DNA from: Allodiplogaster sudhausi
Taxonomy: Eukaryota > Nematoda > Chromadorea > Rhabditida > Diplogasteridae
DNA: 64,000 nt
NCBI GenBank assembly: GCA_945643635.1
Contig: CALZFC010000041.1
Coordinates: forward strand, 3,767,001 to 3,831,000
Reading direction: 5' to 3'
In this document: piece by piece, positions 34,441 to 44,800 of the stretch
How positions within the stretch are numbered: position 1 is the stretch's first letter
Layout: each line of letters starts with the position of its first letter
Notes under the pieces: model-generated
What the model saw: only the letters and a program-made list of their open reading frames with translations
Told to the model about the DNA's origin: nothing
Databases searched by the model: none
Position numbers and translations under genes: made by a program

Positions 34441-37167
34441 ATGTCTACTGAACAGTACCTGTTCAACGTCCTTGAGGGGACTTCCGAGCGGAAGATTGAG
34501 TGCAAGGAAGATGGGACTGTGCTCCTCAAGCATGTCAGCATTTAAAATTAGAGTGAAAATAAAATAATTTTAAAACCTATTTTCAAAGGAGCTTCTACTT
34601 TTCGAGACCGGCACGGTGGACTTCACGACGGACACTCCACTGAAACAGCACGGCAATAATGTTAGGAAAGATCAAACACAGCTAAAATGTTTTGATTTTA
34701 ATATGCAAATTATTTATGTTTACAAAGTGTTATTTTCCGGTTCCGAACGACGGGAAGTTCTCGGCGGAGAAATCGTGCGCCGTGCTGATCGGGAGACAAG
34801 CAATTCGCATTGTAGAGTCGACGGCTGTCCGGGTTGAGAAGCGGCTTCTTCCTTCTTTTCATCAAGCACCAATGGATTCATCGATTCAACCATCTTATCC
34901 TTTTAATAACTAATTATCATTTCAAAATGGTTTGGTAATAGTTCAGTTAGAAAAGAGAGAATGAAGAAAATTTGAGCGGAACGTGTCCGACATGGTGGAC
35001 ATCTCCGATCTTCTCTTCTTCGGAGACGGAAATCCGTTCCCGCTGTCGGAGACGCCATTTGTTATCGAAAGTGCGGCATTTTCAGCAGATTCTGTTCCCG
35101 CTTTCCCTACACAGATTTCCCCCTGTCTCAAGCAATTTCAAGGAAATAACAATACCATATGCTTAGGACGCGGCGAAGTGGTCGGCTCCCTTCATGCTGA
35201 CTGCGCCGCTCGCCATCGAATTGAAGCAGCACTTCGCCAAGGAGGACGGCAAGTATCGCATCACGGAGGCCGTCGAGATCCGCGCCGCCAACTCACAAGC
35301 GGCGCCGAACCAGGCGAGGCTGCCGGGTTTACTGATGATTATAAGGAAGAATAACATCTGCAGGAGTTGAAGCCGTCGGCTCAGGATGTCCTCGACAAAG
35401 AAATCTTCAAGGAGCGCATCCTGGCTGGGCCGAATGTCGTGCGCATCGAGCGAAGCACAATTATCGATGCCAAGGCGCTCCTTTCTTCTTCGTCTCTTTC
35501 TCTACCCTCTCTCACCTTCTCTCTCTCTCTATCTCCCTTAACTCTAACTCTCTCTCTCACTCTGTCTCTCTCAATCTCCCCTTTCCAGTACCCAACGTGC
35601 GGTCTCGCGACGACCACCGACTACAGTACCCGCCTTCCCTTCTCTGAGGTGGAGGCGCGTGAAATGCTGCGAATGGCTTCGGACTCTTCGGTGATGGCCA
35701 GGTAACTGGATGATTGTCTACCAATCTTTCTCTCTTTCTCTCTCTCCAGATCTCGTTTCCGTTCCCGATGGCGTTCCTCTTCGGCTGCGTCTGCCGTCTC
35801 CTCCGCCCGCTCCTCTGCTCGCTCCAACCTGGCCCGTCTCTCCTCGACCACTACGGCCGCGTTGGCCAGCTACGCCTCTCCCCTCAGCACGGCCAAGAAC
35901 GACGCTTCTGGTAGATCACAATCAACTTGTAATCCTTACCTTGCCTTTTGCTCCTACTTCTCTCCCACAGGAATTTTCCCCGACTCTTCCTCATCTCGCG
36001 GTCGCTCCCGCGCCAAGAAGTGGACCGCCAACACGTGCTCGACTATAACGCCGACGAGTTCGGCCAAAAGGTCACTTTACAAGTCATTGGTTAACGTCGT
36101 ATCAGGACGAATGGATGGTTTCTTAAATATAAATTCGTAAAAGGAAAGCAAAGGATATCGAACCATGCTTTTAGGGAAGAATTGCCTCTTTTCAGCCCGA
36201 TGTTAGCCTCGGCGCAGCACTCGAATTACGTGTGCGAAGATCAGCCGAACGAACAGGAGAAGCGCGGCTCCTCCCACGTGTTGGCCGGCTCTGGTCCGGC
36301 CTATTTGAATCATTCTATCTCAGGCGTCGACCCTTTTGCTCCTTCGGAAACTTTTGCTTTAAAGTCTTTAAAACAAAGAATGCAAGAATAACTTGTATTG
36401 TTAAGGATTCGTAATAAGATATTTCACTCACTTGACCAATTTCAGATGGAAACGACAACGGCTCCCCATCGAGTTACTTGCAAGTACGAAGAGTTTAATT
36501 GAAGAGCCGGCTCTTGATTAGCATGAATATATGTATTTAGATAGGCTACAATTCAATGAAACATAAATAATCTTAGTTCCTTGAGTCTCACCTTCTGTCG
36601 CTGATCCAGAACGTCAAGGAGAACATCGCCAGCATTCATACAAGATGTAAGAAAAATTGTTTCCGAAGAATAATAACCCAAAATATTTTTTGTCGAATTT
36701 TACAACAATACATATTTTTGCAGCGTCTAGTCCAGCGCGAGAGGCCGTAGTTGATTCGAACAAAACGGTCAGCGGCTATTTATGTTGTTTAGGACTGAAA
36801 AATTAATTGTTTTATTTTAAAATTTCTCGACTTATGCGAAAACAAAGGAGAAAAGTTCTTTCAGCCTAGCAAGACTACCGTGCCATCTCTTGGCCTTCCT
36901 GTCCCCTCCGCTTCGGTTCGCCCTGTCGAGGTTGGATTAATCTATATTCGACACCAAAATCAGGGCTTGTGAAGATAAAACGGGAATTCCTTATGGTGAT
37001 CCTATATCATTGCATTGCAGCTGGAGCTGTCTCTGTCGCTCGCCCACGCCTCCTCAGCCCCGCCCCCTCCGATCTCTCTCCACCTCTCCATCGATGTCGA
37101 CCCCAGCGTCTTGCTCACCGTGAACGGGCAGCCTATCGGCACCCGCGGCATCTCCCGTGGCCAGTGA
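34441..37167 (+). CDS. 493-residue protein of unknown function, Ser/Arg-rich middle
   Basis: Fifteen exons fit in phase: 34441-34533, 34589-34660, 34728-34832, 34977-35093, 35167-35313, 35364-35474, 35589-35701, 35750-35910, 35971-36070, 36196-36293, 36446-36483, 36577-36646, 36724-36767, 36865-36930, 37021-37167. The N-terminal half looks globular (STEQYLFNVLEGTSERKIEC, KFSAEKSCAVLIGRQAIRIV, MVDISDLLFFGDGNPFPLSE, KWSAPFMLTAPLAIELKQHF, AYPTCG-like exon 7). The middle is Ser/Arg/Ala-rich (SRFRSRWRSSSAASAVSSAR). The C-terminal exon ends VLLTVNGQPIGTRGISRGQ. Two introns appear to use GC donors (35314 and 35475). TTTCAG lies 3 nt before the ATG. No family recognised. Confidence 0.65.
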
Positions 37168-37179
37168 GGCTCCGCCCCT

Positions 37180-38490
37180 CATCTCTGGTGGCCCCACCCC
37201 TTTATATTCTGGCCAACGAGGCTCCGCCTCTTTCCCACTTCCTTCTTCTTTATTCGTCTCATTGCCACCGTCGTCTTCTCTAATTCAGTTATTTGTTCCG
37301 ACGATAAAAAATTTTTTTAAACCCACTTTTTTCAACAGCATATAATCATTAAGTAAATTCCCAGCAAAAGAAAAGGAAGTTACCGAAATGCATGTGTTGA
37401 AGACAGAACACCGAAGTAAACGGGTTAAAAGAAAAGTGGAAGCTACAAACAACAAAATCGAGGTAATATACCAAATTCGTCGGTTCGTGATAGGATTTGC
37501 TCTTCGGTTAAATCCTTATGTCATCGTCCGTCGTGCGTCCGGAACGCAAAAGAGAGAAGTGCTCCGAGTCTGCCCGGGCTGTCAACATTTTGGCCGGCTC
37601 AATGATCCCGTTTCCTGCTGCAGAATCCATTGCAAAGATCGATCCCATGCTAAAACGAATATTGAGGAGTGAGATCATCGCCGCGGCAATGGTTTTTTCT
37701 CAATTGTGCTGAAATATGTTTCCATGTCCATCTGTCGTGCAGAAAATCTCTTGCATATCTCGCGAGAGAAAGAGAAAGAGAAAGAAAGAGAGAAGAATCC
37801 CCGTTTTGATTAGTCTCTAAGAGTTTCATTTTTCCCTTCTGTTCCGGAAGATACAATGTATATCAAGAACTGGCGTCCTCAAGACTTCCCGGATCATAGC
37901 ACGCACAGAACTGTAGGAACGAGGTGAAGTCGAATGAAAGTCGAAAATCCTTCCGCTGCTTGCTAAGCAGCGCATGGCACTCGGCGCGGCCCGCTGGCTC
38001 CAACAGAAACGCCAACAACACTGGCTTTTTTAGCTCGAAACTGTCCGACATCAAATCAGTTGATTCTCTAACAATCGGGCCGCCTGAACTGGCTTACGAG
38101 CCGGCCAGAGAATCCGTAGGCTCGGCCCGGGCCCGCGAAATGGGCCGGCCCATCTGGCCGGGTAGTTAAAATCTCTGAATAACTTTTTTGTATTTCGATT
38201 CAGATTTTGAGTTCCGCAACTTCTTAACGTCCTCGATGTTCCAAAAAATAGAATTTGTGGTTCCCGGGGTTTCTGACCATTCCTTGTCAGGGTTTCTGAC
38301 CATTCCTTGTTACTGGTGGTGGGCAGGTGGAACACAAAGTGCTTCTTTATCATCGAAGAAGAACGAGCGGATGTCAATAAATCCATGCCCGACTTCATGG
38401 TGATTAGCAGAAGAAGGTTGTTTGGCGTTGCAATGGGAAGGAGGATGGGGGAACTGGGGTGGGGGGGGGCGGAGTCTCAACAGGATGGTG
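37180..38490. other. Intergenic with possible remnants
   Basis: One stretch (about 37518-37670) reads plausibly as RPERKREKCSESARAVNILA but has no supported neighbours. GTTTCTGACCATTCCTTGTC is tandemly duplicated at about 38266-38310. A GGCCCGGGCCCG-like patch lies at 38122-38160. No gene called. Confidence 0.35.
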
Positions 38491-38500
38491 GGTGGAGAGC

Positions 38501-39935
38501 CTATCGTGCATAAGCACGCACCTGAGAGACAACCGAAACAGATTTGCCGGAGCTCTTGCTCTTGAGCTTCATCTCAATCTGGTAGGGCATGTCATTCTTC
38601 AGGAGCGCAATGATCGCCGCGTACCTGGAATTTTTGAAAGATTGACGTTTTTAAATAACTAATTAATCAATTAATTAATTTTTTTCATCTTTTATATGCT
38701 CCTGTTACGAGGAAATTCAAGACTCGAGCTCGATGTGTTGGTAAAAACATCTTTTCTTTTAATTTAACTTGATAATTACATATCATTTTGATGGTTAAAC
38801 AAATCTCTAAATAATTTTAAAAAAACAAGCTATTGAAAAGAAGTTGTGCCTACTTGGTGAAGTCGATGATGACCTTGATTTTGTCTTGGCCCAGAGTAAT
38901 CGGACACGACACGATATTCGAGCAAGCGTCGAGGTTCGTACTGAAGTGCTCGGGATAAATAAAAGAAACTTTTTAATATAAAATAACTGAAACAGAAAAG
39001 GTAAAACTTATTTATGTAGGCTTTTTTCGTTCTTATGGTAAGCCTAATAAACCGACGAGAAAAATATGTGGGGAAAATATGTTAAAATAGTCTTACAGAA
39101 GCCCAAAGGTCGGAATCTCGATCCAGTTGCATCCGAGGAAGCCTCCGTATTGCCAGATTCTAATGCTCATTAGCAGATCATCAGCAATGAATTCAGTCTC
39201 GTTGTTAACGAGCGTTGTCTGCACGTACAGTGGCTTCTTGAGCAGAATCGGGTACTCGAAGTTGCCTGCGACATAGTGTGCCTGGCGCGAGAGTGGTAAG
39301 CGAGAGAGAGATAAAACGTGAGAGAGTGAGAAAGAGAGAGAGAGAGAGAGTGAGAGAGAGGTAGACCAAGCTGTGTTCATATTGAGAGTGAAGGTTAGTA
39401 ATAAGTAAAGACATCACAAATGAAGACAAGAGTGTGATAAGAAGAAGATTGCAATATGCAATCGAGTTTGCATTCGTCTATTTGTCTCAAGTATATTTAT
39501 GTGTAATTTTTGTTTAATTTATTTATTACGTTGATTGTTATATTTTAAATGGTATTTTTTCTGACCTGCCGCATCTTGAGGCTGAACGTCGGTGATGTTG
39601 ACAGCGCTGCTGCTTACGCCTTGCCACCAGTGGAAGGCGGACTCGGTACCTTTAAAGAAAACATAACTTATAATTGATTGTACTTTATTTTTTTAGCTGT
39701 AACTATTTATAATGCATATATATTTTAATATTATAGTAATATTCTTGTTTAATGTTCTTTAATGAGTGAAAATATGTATAATCTATTTTATTCATATATC
39801 AATTGGTCAAAAATCAATGAATATATAAAAATTAAAGAGTTACTCACCATTCGGGAACATGCAGTTCGTGTCGGCGACGACGGGCATTGCATCAGCAGAG
39901 AGCGAGAGAGCGAAGAGGATGGCAAGAAGAAGCAT
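38501..39935 (-). CDS. Secreted ML-domain (MD-2-related/NPC2-like) lipid-binding protein
   Basis: Single-domain beta-sandwich proteins that bind lipids (family knowledge). Exons 39935-39848, 39649-39566, 39281-39097, 38940-38854 and 38624-38501, about 189 residues. A signal peptide (MLLLAILFALSLSADA) is followed by TNCMFPNG, ESAFHWWQGVSSSAVNITD, then GNFEYPILLKKPLYV, the conserved block GGFLGCNWIEIPTFGLL, NLDACSNIVSCPITLGQDK and YAAIIALLKNDMPYQIEMKL. The CNW, SCPI..G and PYQ spacing is typical of nematode ML proteins. The exon 2/exon 3 junction does not fit in phase with a plain GT donor; a GC donor after VQPQD or an earlier GT after NITD would restore it. CTCTCAG lies 1 nt before the ATG. 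Confidence 0.85.
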
Positions 39936-40189
39936 TCTGAGAGAGAGAGGACAGAGATAGAGGGGGAATGAGAGAATGAGAGAGAGTGTGTGAGAAGAGA
40001 GGGAAGAGAGAGAAAGAAGAAGAAAAACATTCTTTCCAAAAAAGCAAGGAAGATGGGAGACCTTCTCGATCCTGCCTCGAGGTTGCCACATCAAGCTTTT
40101 ATTCTAACAGATAGTTAGTTTGTGCGCTTGAGAAAGGTCATTATGCGCCTCAAATATCAAATTGATAGAAACGGTGGACAATCAGGTAT

Positions 40190-40243
40190 CCACTCCCTCC
40201 CTCCCTCCCTCCCTCCCTCCCTCTCTCTCTCTTTCTCTATCTA

Positions 40244-40284
<41 letters not shown>

Positions 40285-40465
40285 TGCTCTCATGTTTCTA
40301 ACTCAGTCCTTTTCAAATTTTTTTTACGAACTCTCTGTTTTGCTCTCTTCTTACGTTTAACTCCACACATACTTTCACTTATACTTTCTTATCGCGTTCT
40401 CCTTTCTCTCTCCCTTTCTCTCTCTCTCTCTCTGTCTCTCTCTCTCGCTCTCTCTATCTTGCTTT
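40190..40465. repeat. CCCT/CT microsatellite block
   Basis: (TCCC)n followed by (CT)n with interruptions, about 275 nt. It produces a spurious Ser/Leu-rich ORF. Confidence 0.9.
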
Positions 40466-40479
40466 TTTCCGCCCTTATC

Positions 40480-41400
40480 TAGTTTGTTTCATAATACCCG
40501 GTGGTATTATGCTAGTGAATGTCAAATTGTGGCATTTAAAAGAAAGCATTTGACTTACCAAGAGCTAAAGATCTTAACGATGACGCGATGTTTCTTTAAA
40601 CTTCAATTGCGGTTCAAAATCTTGGCTCAACAATTCAAAATACTTTCTGGCAAGCAACAAGGCTGTACTTATAACAATCTTTACACCTTTTTAAAAACGA
40701 TCGAGAAGAATATGGATCGAGGAAGATTCGAGTGCCCGTTTTTATTTCGCAAATCTCTCATCCTTGACACTCGCGAACATAACAGCAGATCTTATTTTGT
40801 GACTTACTTACTATAATCAGAGTACGGTATGATTTTTTTTTGTACACAATTATGCACTGTGAATGAAAACCATATTCTGGAGAAACTTTTAAGTTTTTTT
40901 TTTGCGTTCGACAATTCTGTTCATTAATTTTTTTTTTATCTCGGAGACAAGTTTTTTAACAGATGTGTTGCTGGAATTATTATATCAAATATTCAAGACT
41001 AATTATTGCAATAAATGGCTTATAGTTCCAGTTTTTCTTATCAAAAGTTCAAAGTTTATTCCACAATCAGGGACTGGGCCCGGTGGGTGAAGGAAAGATG
41101 AAAGGCATCGGGTTTCATGACTGCGGTTCGCATCCAAGTGGTGGACAGGTTGCGGTCGAATTCGTCACGCCATCGTTCTCGGGGACGTCCAGCATGTCTT
41201 TTCCATTTCCACGGTCTCCACTCCACGGCTTGTTTTTCTTATCATATGTCTTCAAATCTGCATGGACATAAACGGAGAGCAGAACTGAACGTCAAGCTGT
41301 CGAGTTCAGTTTAATGCGAAATGCTTTGAGATATATTCGAATTTGTTTTTTTTTCGTATAGATAGATTTTAAAAGAAAAATGTTCTATGCTTCAAACCAT
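40480..41400. other. Intergenic, no gene supported
   Basis: A 110-codon ORF at 40484-40816 has AT-rich, unbiased codons and no motif. GCGGTTCGCATCC at about 41126 is an isolated box-B-like word. Confidence 0.35.
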
Positions 41401-41417
41401 TAATCCAACGGGATCAT

Positions 41418-41690
41418 TTTGTGCAAATACTTCGTTCTTGACATTCGCCGGCTCCTCCTTTGTCTTGATCTCCAACAAGAAGCTGTAAAAGGTGAACGAT
41501 GCTACTTGAATGCTGGCCTTCTACGATTAAAATGGTGGCCGCTTCAAAGCGTTACAATGGAGGTCGTTTCAAAGCGTATAAAACGATGCTTTGTGGAGAG
41601 GACTTCCAGTTATGTTGCTCTCCATTCGCAAAAAGATATCTCAGAATTCAGCACACTTTTATTTGCGTACATTTGTATATGTGTAACCAT
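41418..41690 (+). repeat. Upstream region duplicated at 53735-53960
   Basis: The block around ATTCGCCGGCTCCTCCTTTG through GGTGGCCGCTTCAAAGCG and GCGTATAAAACGATGCTT occurs in the same order upstream of both VWD genes. The shared GTATAAAACG (41575-41584) is a plausible TATA element. Confidence 0.75.
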
Positions 41691-41810
41691 TGCAATAGTC
41701 TTATAAATATATATATATATATATATATAAATTTTTTTGGCAAAAATACAATTTGAAATATCACAGAACTTTTCGGTGATCGCACTCCTTTAAATAATAC
41801 TAGCTGACAC

Positions 41811-44800
41811 ATGATAATCACAGGCATGTTGTGGCTGCTGATTGGCGGCCTTCTTCTTCTTCTGAGTACTCCATCGCATCAAGAAGCAGCTTCATTTATT
41901 CGCTTCACGAAACAGTGTTGCAGGATCTACGGAGAACCGCACTTCTTCAGCTTCGACGGCCTTGTTTATGACTTCCACGGTTGGCTGTGCTTTAGAAAGG
42001 CCATTATATAAGCTGACCGCTCTTTTAAAGGAGCGCGAAACGTTTGTATTTTCTTGACCATTGTAGTGACGTCTCTCTAAATCACCCTTGTGTCAGACAA
42101 AAAGGCTCGAGTTCAAGATTGAGTTTTTGTTCCTTTAAGGAAGAAGCTGTCCATTTCTTTCTGCGAGACCGACGGACACTTATGTGGCCGCAAATCCATC
42201 GTGCGATTTCCATGTCAAAATCTTAGGGACGATTGCGCCAGGGTTTCCTGATTAGTCAGTTGACACAAAGATGTCTTCTTGTATGCAAGTTTCCTTTAAT
42301 ATTTGCTATACATATTTGTAATTTCTGTCTGTTCTCGAAAGCGTACATTGGGGTGCATTTCTTTCTTGCCTCAAAACAGAAAAGTAATCCAGAGAGGCGA
42401 AGGTTCAGATGTAGAGACCGTTTGATTCGTCATATCGATAAAAAGTGTACTCGCCCTGTCAAACAGCAGACGATGCGTTAAGAAGCCTTCTTGCAGCACC
42501 TCGTTTGTTGGAGACATGCAGCTTTGGATGTTTGGCATTACGATTCGCATTAATCGCGATCCCAATTCGAAAACGGTTTGTCAAGATTAATCAATGTCCG
42601 CGAGTACTTTAGATTCTCGATTCAGAAGCAGTTGTTCGTTGACAACATCTTTAAAAATGGTCGTTCGTGGAGAGATCCGCAAGGCAGGGTAACTAAACTT
42701 TGTAGTTGCCTTGAAATATCAATGTGGACTAACATTGTCAAGTTAATTTATGCTTATATACGCACAAAAGAAGGAAGAAGAGAAGAGCGAAAGAAAGAAG
42801 GAACGATTTCGTTTAGATTACGGTTGACAATTTGGTAATTCATGCTCCTAGCTGCGATGTTCACGTTGACTTTAGCATGGATGAGGATGTTGGTTCCTTC
42901 TCCTTGTGGATGAAGTTTTTTTTTTAAATATTAACTAAGCATAGTTAATTCTAGGTTTTCATTTGCGTGCCAAATCAATTCAACGGCACTAATAAACTGG
43001 AAGGAGTTTGCGGCAACTGGGACGGCAATTGCCATAATGATATGATACACAGGTTATAGAGTCGTCGATGTTTGAAAAAGGGGAAAACAAGAAAAAAAAA
43101 CACTTCATTTTCTCGCGATATTTGGTAGGCAGCAGATCCTGCTGCGAGAAAATGAGTAAGACTCGAAAATATTCTTTTCAGCAATGGATATCAAGTTCCG
43201 AACGGCGGCAAGGGCAGCAGGAATTTCAATGGATGCAAGCCAAATGCAAACATAATCAATCCCTTTGTTGCCTCTTGGGAAGTGAACAATATCGCCGGTA
43301 GAATGGTTGGACGACGTTACTCCTGTTTCACTCAATATTCAATCATAAAAGAAGGGATGAGCGATCACCTGAAAATGATTGGAGAACTTAATTTATCCAC
43401 TCCCATTAGCGGGTTTGCGCGATCTACATAAAAAAATTGCAGAGCTTTCGGACCCGGCAGTTCGAATGTGCGCTCAGCTTTCCGATGATCGTCCTCCTAT
43501 AAGTGTTACCGTGAAAATAGTTTAATTTCTTTTTTCTCTCTTTTCCTTAGTTTGGCCACTGTCCCAATGTGCGAGATCGCATAAAGCTAACTCCGGCTCC
43601 GACTCCGCGGCCGCCGCCAACCACAACGGCGATGATTGTGCCTTCTGCCTAGTGCTCTTTCGACTGTCAAGAAATCACCAACCTCGACTCTTGCGCGGTG
43701 AGGGCATTAATTTCCGCTTTGATCATTGCCCAGTCGGTTAAATAATGAATATAAGGAGTTTAAACTTGAGGTATTTTAAATATTTTTGCTTAATAAGAGG
43801 AGCAGTAATTTAGTGTAATTTTTTGAGCCAAAACTCCTGAAAGTTCGAAAAAAAGTGGGTTGAACGAAATTGCTTTGTGGGACCTGTGCGTATCTCAGGC
43901 TTGGGGGATGGAAAGGGATCCGATCAATGGTGTTCGATAGTTTCAAGCATGTGAATATTTGCTGCCTGTTTCTCCGGCCGGAGAGGATGACTTATCTCCC
44001 TCCCGATATCCCGATTGGTCTTTAGCTTCTGCCCGTGTACATGATCAGTATCTCTTTCTCTCTCTGCCTCCTTTTCCTCTCTATTTCTCTCTCTCTTTCG
44101 CTAACCCTCTCTCTCTCTGACATTGTCTCTCTCATTGTAAAGTCTTGGGTCGAAGTAGAGATTTGAGTATTCAAAAAATTAACATTTTAGTAATTTCTTT
44201 AACCGCGTCTGGGGGCACCATAACCTGTCTGGTGTTAATGAATGCCGCGGCTAGTGTGCTACCTTAAAAGGGCTTAAAACTCACCGTTGACTTCGCGCCT
44301 TTTGCCTGATATATGTATTAGCGAGATTTAGAGAGGCGCGAACACAATAGTCAAGAAAATTCGAAAAAAAAATTCTGCTGGTTTATTGCTCTTTTAAGCG
44401 GCATAATTGCAGGACTGCAATCCGGATTTCATCGTGGAGCGTGTCCATCACATTAGTGGTTGCCGCGCGACTTCGTGCAAAAAAGGAGTTCTTCAGGTAC
44501 ATGCTTTTTTTTAAATTATTAGTTTAACTTTTAATATTAATGTTTAGTTTTACAATCTAAACATTTACTTTACTTGTCGATTTCTAGTTTGCTTTTGAAG
44601 AACGCCCTCATACGACTAGGTTATTACCGGAAATGAGTTCTCTACTGATTACTTGATCTGCAAGGCTGGAAGATGGATTGGATTCGATGTGAACAAGCAA
44701 AATAAATTCTACGACCCCAATACGAAGTTAACTTGCAGAAGAGGAACAAGTAAGCTAATACATAATATACACCTATTTTTCTAAACATTTAATGAGCATG

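Noticed and set aside
34983..35354. Alternative long frame through exons 4-5 of the 493-residue gene
   Set aside because: It includes intron sequence and reads His/Arg/Gly-rich; the other frame has consistent phases and normal codon usage.
40484..40816. 110-codon ORF as a gene
   Set aside because: AT-rich unbiased codons, no splice partners, no motif, and no copy elsewhere in the window.
41700..41730. AT microsatellite as an origin or regulatory site
   Set aside because: Simple (TA)n repeat; nothing else supports a function.
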